This document shows positions 36,266 to 46,000 of a stretch of DNA of 54,799 bases, piece by piece; position 1 is the stretch's first letter, and the number at the start of each line of letters is the position of its first letter. Source of the DNA: a virus; the IMG/VR virus record IMGVR_UViG_3300043399_000215, positions 1 through 54,799 of that record. One strand, 5' to 3'. The notes under the pieces are model-generated. The model worked only from the letters and a program-made list of their open reading frames with translations. It ran no database searches and was not told where the DNA came from. Made by a program: the position numbers and the translations under genes.

Positions 36266-36798
36266 ACAAGCTCCGGTAGGTCAGGCTCAATGTCTTCAAA
36301 ACTCGTCGGTGCAACTCTTGTACCAAGTTGAACTTCTTCAAGGATTTGGTATAGAGTATTCCATGTTGCATCTCTTGCATTTACCCCATACTGACCTTCA
36401 GATTGAAACTTGGGTATTGTGCTCGTCGCGTAAGTACAAAGGCTCAGGATGCCATCGTAATTGCGGGTTCGTGCAAAGGTGTCAAGTCTCATCTGGGTTT
36501 TCATGACTATGCTGTTTTGTATAACTTTAAAAGTCTCAGAAAGTTCCTCTTGAGTCTTTTCTCTTATTGTCCATGCCACAAACCAACCGTCATTGATGAA
36601 CTCACAACCACTAATCTCAGCAGTGTGTGTAAATTCATTGATTGATGGGTCATTTTTAGTGACTGCATACACACCATAACTGTTTAACAGGTCGTTTGTC
36701 AGGGTATCTGGAAAGCTGGTGTCTGGGTTATCTGTTTTAAGATCGTTCGAGGTATAAGGGAACTTTACAACAACAGAGTTGTTTATCAAGGCATACAT
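36250..36798 (-). CDS. Tail-fibre accessory or assembly-like protein, 182 aa
   Basis: An N-terminal part (MYALINNSVVVKFPYTSNDL) and a C-terminal helical domain (TQMRLDTFARTRNYDGILSLCTYATSTIPKFQSEG, then ARDATWNTLYQILEEV) resemble the C-terminal DUF4376-like domain of phage tail-fibre assembly proteins. A related plan is in the gene at 39087. The start at 36798 follows GGAGAAACAA. Confidence 0.65.
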   Translation of the reverse strand: MYALINNSVVVKFPYTSNDLKTDNPDTSFPDTLTNDLLNSYGVYAVTKNDPSINEFTHTAEISGCEFINDGWFVAWTIREKTQEELSETFKVIQNSIVMKTQMRLDTFARTRNYDGILSLCTYATSTIPKFQSEGQYGVNARDATWNTLYQILEEVQLGTRVAPTSFEDIEPDLPELVWPTS

Positions 36799-36810
36799 TT
36801 GTTTCTCCAA

Positions 36811-37497
36811 TTAAGGGGCGGGTTTTATGGCTATTGTCGCAGCAGTCCAACAGAATGAGGTAGAGTCTGTACCACCAAAAGAAATAACACCAGGATCATA
36901 AGTACCTGTTGTGTCTCTGACATAACCACCGCAAAGGTTACCTGCGTTAATGGAGTTTTTTGTGAGAAAACTTCTTAGGTATGATGGGTCATTGAAAGGT
37001 GAGGTATTAGGAGAACTACCTGCTGCAAAAACAGCTATCCACGCCCCCTGTGTAACTGGTGTTACTGCTGGAGGGTTGGCATTGGCTGTGTTCAGCCCTT
37101 GAGTAGATACCTGTGCGTCAATAGGGTTCGAGGTATCTACTCCACTCAAGGCGAGAACATAATATACAACAGTCTCAAGTCCTCCTGCATCACGAGTAAA
37201 TGTTGCAGAAGTTTCATCTGCTGTTAAAACCTTGTAAGCAACAATAAAGTTTATTGTATAGGTATCAAAAACCCACCGTTCTGTTATTTGGGTATATCCT
37301 GTGATGTCAAGTACTCTGTCTACTGTATCGTTCATGATCGCAGCAGCAATGATTACAACATCTCCAGCACTAACTGTAGAGCTAAATGGTAAACTAATAG
37401 AAGTTACACCAGAGCCTATCGAAACTGAATCAACCCTGGCTCTTGTAAGCTGTATCTTAGATGCACTTGTTGCTTGCAATAGTTTATGTGTCAGCAT
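36811..37497 (-). CDS. Predicted beta-rich tail fibre or receptor-binding protein, 228 aa
   Basis: Beta-rich, Ser/Thr/Gly-rich, no membrane segment: VDSVSIGSGVTSISLPFSSTVSAGDVVII, then LETVVYYVLALSGV. It looks like a jelly-roll or C-terminal fibre domain. It is coupled to the larger fibre gene at 37497 (TAATG). The function as a receptor binder is inference. Confidence 0.6.
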   Translation of the reverse strand: MLTHKLLQATSASKIQLTRARVDSVSIGSGVTSISLPFSSTVSAGDVVIIAAAIMNDTVDRVLDITGYTQITERWVFDTYTINFIVAYKVLTADETSATFTRDAGGLETVVYYVLALSGVDTSNPIDAQVSTQGLNTANANPPAVTPVTQGAWIAVFAAGSSPNTSPFNDPSYLRSFLTKNSINAGNLCGGYVRDTTGTYDPGVISFGGTDSTSFCWTAATIAIKPAP

Positions 37498-38693
37498 TAT
37501 GCATCCCCCACCCTAGCTCCGTAGATTGTGGTACCAACTTTCCAAAGGGTGATTACTGTATATCCCACGGTCTGTAAGGTCGGTGCAACTCCCCCACCCG
37601 TCTTCCATGTAACTGCCAAAGAAGACCATGTTATTGTATAAGCTGTTCCATCATCCACCATTAGTGTAATACTCTGCCCTGCGTTCCATGTCCCTGCTGT
37701 TGGTGTTGAATTACCTGTCAGTGTCCATGTCTGGATGCTGCCATTAGTGGGGGACAATGCTGGTGTTGTGCCCGTAACAGCAAAAACCTCCTCTGTGTAT
37801 CCATCATTAAGTGTAGCACCTGACAATGACGGTGATGTAGCTCTAACAGGAGCACCTGAACCTGTTGCAGCAGTCCAAACAGGTAACGCAGATGCTCCAC
37901 CACCAATCAGAACATCAGTAGTTGCCCCGGCAGCTAAGGTCTGAAGCGCCCCTGTTGCTGTTGTGCCTGCCGCAATTAACCCGTAGGGTGTTGTACTGGT
38001 AGCTCGACCAGTTCCGCCGCCAGCCACAGGCAGCCCTGTGCAGTTGGTCAGCACCCCAGAGGCAGGAGTCCCCAAAGCAGGGGTGGTCAACGTCGGACTG
38101 GTCAACGTCTTGTTGGTCAGAGTTTCAGTCCCTGCCAGTGTTGCAAAGTCACCATCAGACAGCGCAGTATTGAACTGAGCAACAGTACCAGTCAAGGTGT
38201 TGCTGGTGAGGTTGACCGTCTTGTTGGTCAACGTCTGCGTATCTGTAGTACCTACTGCATCGCCCGTTGGTGCAGTCTTACCTGCCCATGCAGCAAGGTC
38301 GGTATCATAACCTTGGACAGTAACACCAATGTCACCAGAGACAAGTACAGTAGGTTTACCTGTAACACCTGTCCACGGTACAGATTCAGCCGCGTCTACA
38401 ATACCGTTGTCTGTAGTATCGTAGACAGCCTTTGTCATGTTACCAACACCATCCAAGCCGTTGTAGACGTTGAATGTACTGGTGCTGCTATCTGAGTATG
38501 TGATGGTGTAGGTATCAGTAGTGCCAGAAGAACCGTTACCTGCCGTTCTACTTATGTCTGTTACACCTCTACCCGGAGCAGTAGCAAGTTTGACAACAGT
38601 TTGAGCAGGCTGGGCAATCTCTAGCTTGCTTATGTTATCACCTTCCTTGACTATCAAAGTCAAGGCTTCGTTAGGTTTTATGACTACTGTCAT
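37497..38693 (-). CDS. Tail fibre protein, 398 aa
   Basis: Many copies of the fibre signature [13 protein letters not shown] / [14 protein letters not shown] and [17 protein letters not shown], which form trimeric beta shafts. The N-terminal beta domain ([18 protein letters not shown]) may attach to the tail. The C-terminal domain has [27 protein letters not shown], a collagen-free tip pattern common in phage fibres. GAGGTAATAC precedes ATG. Confidence 0.8.
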   Translation of the reverse strand: MTVVIKPNEALTLIVKEGDNISKLEIAQPAQTVVKLATAPGRGVTDISRTAGNGSSGTTDTYTITYSDSSTSTFNVYNGLDGVGNMTKAVYDTTDNGIVDAAESVPWTGVTGKPTVLVSGDIGVTVQGYDTDLAAWAGKTAPTGDAVGTTDTQTLTNKTVNLTSNTLTGTVAQFNTALSDGDFATLAGTETLTNKTLTSPTLTTPALGTPASGVLTNCTGLPVAGGGTGRATSTTPYGLIAAGTTATGALQTLAAGATTDVLIGGGASALPVWTAATGSGAPVRATSPSLSGATLNDGYTEEVFAVTGTTPALSPTNGSIQTWTLTGNSTPTAGTWNAGQSITLMVDDGTAYTITWSSLAVTWKTGGGVAPTLQTVGYTVITLWKVGTTIYGARVGDA

Positions 38694-38696
38694 GTA

Positions 38697-39086
38697 TTAC
38701 CTCGTTACTTCTCGGAAGACCATTACTTTTCCGTACATCACTGGGTTTTTATTCCCAGCAGCATCTATCATTTCCATGTCCCAGACGTACTGACTGGTAG
38801 GTGCATCTTCACCAGAATCATCAGCCAGCAGTGCAGCAGTTTGAGTGTCGCTAAACTTCCAAGTGAATTCACCATTGACTGCACTTGTGATTGTGAAGAC
38901 AGCCGTAGCAGACGCTGTGGGGCTGCTTGGCAACTTGCGAATCTGAGCAGCAAAGGTGCAGCCAGTTAAGTTGTAGCGAGTCCCGTTGGGGTTTATCATC
39001 GTGCCCTCGTGAGGGCCGAAGGTACAACCCTGACGAATCAGCAGATCAAGTTCTGCTCCTTTGGTTCCTAATACTTCAGCCATCAT
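38697..39086 (-). CDS. Tail structural module, copy 1, 129 aa
   Basis: GTKGAELDLLIRQGCTFGPH, YNLTGCTFAAQIRK, SQYVWDMEMIDAAG and VFREVTR align along the full length with the protein at 41253. This looks like an adaptor beta-sandwich placed between fibre pieces. The paralogy is clear from shared words. The function is inferred from position. Confidence 0.7.
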   Translation of the reverse strand: MMAEVLGTKGAELDLLIRQGCTFGPHEGTMINPNGTRYNLTGCTFAAQIRKLPSSPTASATAVFTITSAVNGEFTWKFSDTQTAALLADDSGEDAPTSQYVWDMEMIDAAGNKNPVMYGKVMVFREVTR

Positions 39087-39659
39087 TTACTCCCAAGACA
39101 GTACAGGCAATTCAGCTTCAATTTCTGAATAGCCACCCGGAACAGGACGCAAGCCTTGCTCCACATCGTGCAGTACACCCGTCAGCACAGCCCAAGTCAG
39201 AGCAGTCTTCACTGCAATCAAGCGGCACTCTGTACGGAATGTTTCAATAACCGTGCGCTCCTTCAAGGGCAGCAGAGCAATTTCATCGTCAGAAATGTTC
39301 TGGTACTTGCTGGTGCTGTTCACGTCATCATAGCCCTTTTCCTTGGCAAAGTTGTCAAGGCGCTCTTGCACTTGTGCCATGATAGCGTTCTTTAGTTGCT
39401 CACGAGCATTGGCAAGGTTGGCTGTCACTTCGCCAGGAGGCAGTGGGAACACCTGCCAGCGCTGCGCACCGTTCACAGGGTTCAACTCTCGCACACCTTC
39501 AACCATAGGGTCGTAGTGCGGTAAGGGTGTTGGCAGGTAGGATGTGATTCCCAACTCTGCATTGGTGATCTCTTCGTTTGACGGAAAGCTCACGCCAGGG
39601 AACCTGAACCGCAAGGCATCAAACGTGAGTCCGTAGTCATTTCCATGTGTATAGAACAT
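39087..39659 (-). CDS. Tail-fibre region protein, 190 aa
   Basis: The N-terminal part (FYTHGNDYGLTFDALRFRFPGVSFPSNEEI) is followed by a helical C-terminal domain (NAREQLKNAIMAQVQERLDNFAKEKGYDD) of the same type as the gene at 36250, suggesting a tail-fibre assembly or adaptor role. GAAAGGTTCTT precedes ATG. Confidence 0.65.
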   Translation of the reverse strand: MFYTHGNDYGLTFDALRFRFPGVSFPSNEEITNAELGITSYLPTPLPHYDPMVEGVRELNPVNGAQRWQVFPLPPGEVTANLANAREQLKNAIMAQVQERLDNFAKEKGYDDVNSTSKYQNISDDEIALLPLKERTVIETFRTECRLIAVKTALTWAVLTGVLHDVEQGLRPVPGGYSEIEAELPVLSWE

Positions 39660-39671
39660 AAGAACCTTTCT

Positions 39672-40787
39672 TTAGCCGTACAAGGCTGATGGGTAGTAAG
39701 CCAGTGTGTTTGTAGAACCAGTTGGGATGGCTGACAGACTTGTAGCGTAGCTACTGAAATAATCATCACCTGATTTTGTAAATTTTTTAATATCAGGTAC
39801 AGTTGTGTTATGCAAAGTTATAAATATTTCAGTACCGTCTTTTGAAAACGCAAAGTGATGCTGGTTTGTGAAACTATTGGCTGTTGTAACCACAGCAAAG
39901 GCATCGACCGTGCGTTTGTATAATTTAACAGCACCAGAGCCAACGTTCAAACTGTAAGTAAGATAAACACCATCATAGGAGAATTCTACAAACTTAGCAG
40001 AATAAGCGCCCGAGTCATGCACAGCAGTAAGTAATGTAAAGGTGTCAGCTGTGCGTTTGTAAACTCTGACGACATATCTACTATTACTAGCAAGTCTACC
40101 TGCGATAGCAAGGTAGACACCGTTTGCTCCCCAGGCAGTTGCGTAAACTTCAGAGAACTCAGTGAAAGTAGTCAGCAAAGCTACAGTTGGAAACGATGAG
40201 CCTGTTTCTGTCAACTTATAGACGCCAACTGCTGTACTTGCTACAAGTCCTGTGAAGTAAGACCCATCTTGTGACCATGACATGTCAATTTTACCGATGT
40301 AGGAGTTGCTACCAGTATCAATGTTCAAGAAATTGATGAAAGTATCACCTGATACTTTATACATGCAGACCATCTTGCGGTCAGTACCGCCAAGCGTGTG
40401 GTATGAACTATCGGCAATGTACTGACCGCTGGGGGAAATGATGACGCTTCGTGAGCTGCCACCCATTGCCCCGGAAGGGGCAAGTTCCGCTAATTTAGAG
40501 ATAGCATTGCCGCTTCTTTTGAAGACCGTTACCGTTTTAGTAAAGCCCCCTGGGTACAGGAGAAGAGTGCCATCGTTAGACCAGACAGGTTTTCCATTGG
40601 AGCCATACAACCCGTCAGCAGCACCGAATTGTGCAACTTGTGAAAAACTGCTACCAAGCCTTCCGTAGACCCTGATAACAGGAGTACTGGTGTCAACATA
40701 ACTACTCGACAAAACCAAGAACGAAGGAAATTCAGTTCCAAGGTAGTTATGATTCATCATCATAAGTCGTTGGCTGTTAAAGTCCAT
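39672..40787 (-). CDS. Predicted beta-propeller tail protein, 371 aa
   Basis: About seven repeats of the pattern WSxDGxY...VYKRTxDxF, for example PVWSNDGTLLLYPGG, SPSGQYIADSSYH, SWSQDGSYFTGL, AWGANGVYLAIAG, EFSYDGVYLTYS and AFSKDGTEIFIT. This is the WD40/YVTN-type propeller plan. A propeller as a phage tail gene may bind a receptor or sugar. No enzyme motif is seen. Confidence 0.75.
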   Translation of the reverse strand: MDFNSQRLMMMNHNYLGTEFPSFLVLSSSYVDTSTPVIRVYGRLGSSFSQVAQFGAADGLYGSNGKPVWSNDGTLLLYPGGFTKTVTVFKRSGNAISKLAELAPSGAMGGSSRSVIISPSGQYIADSSYHTLGGTDRKMVCMYKVSGDTFINFLNIDTGSNSYIGKIDMSWSQDGSYFTGLVASTAVGVYKLTETGSSFPTVALLTTFTEFSEVYATAWGANGVYLAIAGRLASNSRYVVRVYKRTADTFTLLTAVHDSGAYSAKFVEFSYDGVYLTYSLNVGSGAVKLYKRTVDAFAVVTTANSFTNQHHFAFSKDGTEIFITLHNTTVPDIKKFTKSGDDYFSSYATSLSAIPTGSTNTLAYYPSALYG

Positions 40788-40794
40788 ACGTACC

Positions 40795-41250
40795 TCAGTC
40801 TGTGTAGCTCAACAGAGAAGCAGCGCGCCAACGAGCGCCAGAGTCATCTGTCAAGAATATGAACAAGTGCGTCTTACCTGTAGACATTACAGGTGCAACG
40901 TCAGAGGGCCACTTCACAGAACTGGGCCAAGTAATCGTACCTGAAGTGTGAGTGATTTCTAGGGTAAAGCTATAGGCTCCAGAGGGTACACTGCTGAAGG
41001 TAAACGTGCTGTTACCAGCAATCGTTTTTGTAAAGTAATTACCAGAGCCGCAGTTAATATCAAGAGCAGGAACTGCTACAATCGTATTCTTAATAGCTCC
41101 ATTAATGTTGGTAGTACCTGTAAAGGTACTGCTTTGCATCGTCTTGTTGCTAAGTGTCTGAACACCTGTTTCAGTTAGGCTTCCAGGGATACCTTCGTTA
41201 ACATACAGTGTTATGTCATTTGTTGCTGGATTTAATACAAGTGAAGTCAT
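40795..41250 (-). CDS. Tail-fibre tip-like protein, 151 aa
   Basis: GVQTLSNKTMQSSTFTGTTNINGAI is the fibre 'LTNKT' signature in short form. The C-terminal half (NYFTKTIAGNSTFTFSSVPSGAYSFTLEITHTSG) is the same tip-type beta domain found at the end of the 398-aa fibre. A second small fibre. AAGGAGTAAAA precedes ATG. Confidence 0.7.
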   Translation of the reverse strand: MTSLVLNPATNDITLYVNEGIPGSLTETGVQTLSNKTMQSSTFTGTTNINGAIKNTIVAVPALDINCGSGNYFTKTIAGNSTFTFSSVPSGAYSFTLEITHTSGTITWPSSVKWPSDVAPVMSTGKTHLFIFLTDDSGARWRAASLLSYTD

Positions 41251-41252
41251 TT

Positions 41253-41642
41253 TTACTCCTTAGTTACTTCGCGGAACAACTTCACAGTACCAAACAGCAA
41301 GGGTAGCACCTTACCGGATGAGAGAGTGACTTCACAATCCCAGACATACTGACTGTCTGCTGATTCTTCACCTGTGTTGGCAGCGAACATCTCCTTGCTA
41401 CTTGCAGCAGGCAATTCAAACGTTACCATACCGTTCGGCGCATCGGTGATCGTGAAGACCAAGCTGGATTGCACGTAAGGTGCATCAGGTGTCTTGCGAA
41501 TCTGCCCACGGAAGGTTGCACCTGTCAGGTTGATGACCACTCCTGTAGCATCCCGCAGCTGCATCGAATTAGGGCCAAATGTTGTCCCTTGGCGAATCAG
41601 AATATCCAATTCAGCCCCTTTTGTTCCAATAATATCTGGCAT
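41253..41642 (-). CDS. Tail structural module, copy 2, 129 aa
   Basis: GTKGAELDILIRQGTTFGP, INLTGATFRGQIRK, SQYVWDCEVTLSSG and LFREVTKE: a diverged duplicate of 38697-39086 with equal length. It again precedes a small fibre gene, so an adaptor-plus-fibre unit has been duplicated. Confidence 0.7.
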   Translation of the reverse strand: MPDIIGTKGAELDILIRQGTTFGPNSMQLRDATGVVINLTGATFRGQIRKTPDAPYVQSSLVFTITDAPNGMVTFELPAASSKEMFAANTGEESADSQYVWDCEVTLSSGKVLPLLFGTVKLFREVTKE

Positions 41643-41643
41643 T

Positions 41644-42996
41644 TTATGTTAATCCTTCTATTTCTAATGAGCAGAGTGACATGGTTGGATAAGGAATCTC
41701 TACATCAAAACCTTTGTAAAATCCATATACAATAGCCCCCGCTTGAAAACTTGGGTCTTCACTTGCAATCCAAACAGCAGGACTTCCTATAAGTTCTCTT
41801 GCCGTTTCAATGGTTCCGTTGTATGCTGTGTTATCAACCATTACACTGGCTGAAGCTCTGATACTGAACTTACCTTTAATGAAGTTAGTATTCCCAAAAC
41901 TATCTGTCTCTTTTTTGCTATAATCAACAACAGAAACTTTAAAGCCGTACTGAGTCTTACCCATTGTAAAAGTATTACCAACAAGTAACTCACCAACTTC
42001 GATACTGTTTGTACTATTTGTTATAAAGAATGAAACTACACTACCTTGAACTGCTTGTGTGTACACGCAATTACCTCTCAAGATACTTGTACTACCCCAG
42101 ACAGGTAATGCAGAACTTGTAATAGGTTTCATACTTTGAGATGTTATAGCTACGTGAAAAGCATCCGCTGTTGTAGACATGATAGCTGCCGAGTTAGCAC
42201 CTTCAGGTAGCACTACAGTAAGAATAGCAATGGTACTTGGATGTACGCTACTTACACCTTTTGACCTATCAAACATTGCAAAGTCATTGGTAGGTTGAAT
42301 GTATATCCATTTATCAATAGGACTTGTCTCAGGTGGGTTATTCAAGTTGTTGGCTACTTGACTTTCGTATATCCCAAAACTTGATTGAGCACGGAATCCC
42401 TTGGTGTAAGTAATACCAGCATCCCAAACAGGTGTTGAATCTTGAAAATCAGAGTACAATATACCAGAACCACTTATATTATCTGCACTTCTTATTTGAG
42501 GAGAACCCGTAGTAGGTATCCAAGAAGTTCTAAAAGAACCCAGTTCAACCTGAGCATGAGTCAGTGAACCAGTAACTGTAAAGGTAATTGATACGTTACC
42601 TGAACCACTGGGTGTCTTAAATGTAAACTCTTTGATTCCAGACCCTACGTTTGAAACAACAGGATCACCAGTGGATAGTCCAAGACCTCCTATTACTACT
42701 TCACCAGAGCCTCTGAAACTTATAGTGTAGTCACTATCTCTTGAGAGGCTTACTGTCTGAGTAACCAAAGCTATTGTGACTGGTGGGTCTAACGAGGAAG
42801 CTGTATTAAGAAACAAGTTAGTTCTAGTCGGCTCTATCAAAGCACCTCTGAACTCTTTTGTAACAGGATCAAAATCATAACGCAGTTGGTCTACACCCGC
42901 TAGAACTAAGTTTCCATACAAGTCATAATAAGTTGCTGAACTTGACCTAGACAGTGAACATTTTGAATTTACATCAAGAGGTTTAATTACTTTCAT
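41644..42996 (-). CDS. Minor tail protein with carbohydrate-binding-like domain, 450 aa
   Basis: LIEPTRTNLFLNTASSLD with QVELGSFRTSWIPTTGSPQIRSADN is the phage carbohydrate-binding-like domain that also occurs twice in the gene at 52932. The middle holds WDAGITYTKGFRAQ and YESQVANNLNNPPETS, and the C-terminal part is beta-rich. A likely adhesion or distal tail protein. Confidence 0.65.
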   Translation of the reverse strand: MKVIKPLDVNSKCSLSRSSSATYYDLYGNLVLAGVDQLRYDFDPVTKEFRGALIEPTRTNLFLNTASSLDPPVTIALVTQTVSLSRDSDYTISFRGSGEVVIGGLGLSTGDPVVSNVGSGIKEFTFKTPSGSGNVSITFTVTGSLTHAQVELGSFRTSWIPTTGSPQIRSADNISGSGILYSDFQDSTPVWDAGITYTKGFRAQSSFGIYESQVANNLNNPPETSPIDKWIYIQPTNDFAMFDRSKGVSSVHPSTIAILTVVLPEGANSAAIMSTTADAFHVAITSQSMKPITSSALPVWGSTSILRGNCVYTQAVQGSVVSFFITNSTNSIEVGELLVGNTFTMGKTQYGFKVSVVDYSKKETDSFGNTNFIKGKFSIRASASVMVDNTAYNGTIETARELIGSPAVWIASEDPSFQAGAIVYGFYKGFDVEIPYPTMSLCSLEIEGLT

Positions 42997-43038
42997 AATT
43001 TCCCTTTAAGAAAGAAGGGTATTTCTACCCCTCTGTTA

Positions 43039-46000
43039 TTAAGTAGCAACCCTAGTTGCTATAGCATCACCGTCAGGTGTAACTCTTTCGAGTATCTTAG
43101 CTGTCTTGGAAGTCCAAGAAACGTTAGCCTGCATTTCATATCTAAGATTTACAATCTCTTCTTTCAATGCTTCAACAACCGCTTGCAAGTCAGAAGAACT
43201 ATTGGTAACAGATTCAGAGATACTACTACCAGCAGAACTAGAAGCTACCGGAGCAGAGTTAAGAACTTCAGGTGCAGCGGCTTGCATATCGGAATTACCC
43301 AACAACTTGTTGATTACACCAGCACGAAGTCTCTGTAGTTCAAGTAAACTACCTACATTACTTTCAGCAAAATCTAGCAAGGCTTTACTATCTTCTACAG
43401 AACCTGACTTATTGAACTGCGCCATCAGTACAGCAAGAGAATTACCTTTTGAATCAGCAGCAGCTATATTTCTTATTCTGTTAACTTCTTCAATAATCCC
43501 ATCTGACATTTGAGCATAAGAACCTATCACATAATCCTGAAGATTCATCAAATCAGCAACTACTTGGGTATTGCCAAGTTTCTGCTGTTCAGTTACCAGA
43601 GTTCTAAATTCACTCATTGACTTGGGAAAGGTGATACCTAGTTTAGCAAAGGCATCGGTTCCTTTTTCAATGTAGTTCGTTACTCTTTCTTGTTCTGAGT
43701 AGAAGTTCTGATAGTATTTACTTAGCTTAGAGTTGGCAGCATCAAGACCACCTAATGCAGCAATGAAGTTCTCTGCCGCTGAATATCCAGCAAGACTGAA
43801 CTCATTGAGTTTCCAGCCAAGGTCTTCAAAGACTTGGTTAGTATTACCAATAACATCACTAAGTCTCTTTAATGTAGAGGATGATTTCTCACCTTCTTTT
43901 TGAAACTTCTTCCAATCCCCAAGAGAGTTTAAAGCAGTGCTAGCAAGGCCTTCAGTTAATTCATCCAAGATACCTTTATAGGCTTCAGGGTCAGCAAGGC
44001 TTTGTCTGATTTCTTTTGTAAAACCATCAAGAGCATTTGCACCAACACCCAGAGTCTTTGCAGTATCAAGTACACCAGCTTTAATCAAGTTAAAGTCGTT
44101 GGCAATAGCTTGTCTTTCGGATTCATCCAAGGCAGACAGAGAGGTAGTGTTACCCTTGAACCTCAAGAAGCCATATTTCTTGTCAGTATATTCTTGACCT
44201 TCAAAGCCAGATGCACCACCGAAAGTACCTTGAATACCTGTTGTAGTTTTACTACCGAAGGCTCTGTTGGTAAGACCACCAAGAGCACCACCAACAGCTG
44301 CACCGATTGGGCCAGCAATAACTGCACCGATAGCTGTACCTAGGTTAACTGCTGTATTACCAGACGAACCACCCATTGCTGAATAGCCATTGGATATAGC
44401 ACGACCTGCGTAGTGCCCTGCAACAGCACCTGCTGCGTAACTCGCCCCGGTCATACCAGCACCACCACCAGTAGCACTAGAACCAGTAGTCGTACCAATA
44501 GCTGTTGTACTAAATCCAGCTTCTTGCATAGCAAGAGCAATAGATTGGCTAGACATTGCAGATGTACCGTAGGTTGCACCAGATGCAATGCTACCAAGAC
44601 CAGCAGCACCTGTAAGGGATGTAGCTGCATTGTACATACTAGCTGCACCTGTAACACCATTCATTAGACTACCAGCAGAACCTCCGGTTTGCATACCAAT
44701 TGCTTGTAGCAAGAGGTTAATACCAGTACCAAAGATTTCATTAACAACTACGTTTACATAAGTTGTAATGGGTTTACGGATTGCTTCTACAAGCATATCA
44801 CGAAGTTTCTTACGTCCTGCTTTACCACCTTCAAACAATGCTGTTACAATGCTGTCGGTTATACCACTGGATATTTTATTAAACTCGTCAATATAAGCCT
44901 TAGCAGCTTTGATTGCTGATTCTTTGTTGATTAAATCAATCTCACCAGCAGCCACTTTCTGGGCTTTACCCAGAGCATCAGCGTAGTCTTCAGGGTCTGT
45001 TATATTCTTCTTTATGTTAGCTTCTGTTTCTGCCAATTTTACATTAACAGCAAGTATAGCTTGTTGCTTCTTATATTCTTCCGTTAGTTTTTCTTGTTCA
45101 TCAGAACTTTTACCTAGGATTGAATACTGAAACTCAAGGTCTTTGACTTGGTTTTGCAAAGCAGCATCTTGTTGCTTGATGTTTTCTGTAACATTCTCAT
45201 AAGCCTTTGCAGAATCTACTAATCCTTTTAGGATAATGTCACTATCTGCTATTCTTTTCTTTTCTATAGCAATTAGTTTTTCCTTGGCATCGGTTTCAGA
45301 AAGGGCTTGTAGCACTCTGAATTTAGCAGAAGCATCCAGTTGTTTCCACTGAGGGTCATCCAGAATATCAAGTCTTAGTTTCTCAGCTTTGGATAAACCA
45401 GAAGTTGCTTCAAGCATTTCTTGGTATTCTGACTTCACAGTAATACCTAGGTCACGAACCTTTTCTTCTGTTTTTCCTAGGTACTTTAACAAGGGATCTT
45501 CTTTTGCTTTTTTATCGTCGCCTAGAATAATCTTCTTCCAACCTACAAGTGCTTCAGCAGCTTTAGCTTGAGATATGATACCCTTAGCCACATCACGTTC
45601 AAGTTCAGCTTGCTTGATCGCAAACTGCTGTTCTTTTGTGAGGGACTTCTGCAATGCATTTGAGTTCTTTATTTCCCATTCGGAGTATTCAGTATTCTTG
45701 CGCTTTACATCACCCTTTTCTTTTTCCTTGTCAATCGTAAGTTGATGTGAGTCAACAATCTCTTTCAGATAAGCAAGTTCTTCTTTGTAAGCAGCTTCGG
45801 TTTGATACCAGCTTGCACCCTCTTGTACTCTTTTAGCCAAATCACCCTGAGCATTTTTAAGCTGTTCTACAATGCTACCTTTACGCCCTACATTGAGTAT
45901 GCTATCCCACATGGATTTAGCACCTGCTGAAATAGCATGAAAGAATGTCTCCAAAGCACCACGCTCTGCTACCAAGTTACCAACAGAATTCTTCATAGCA

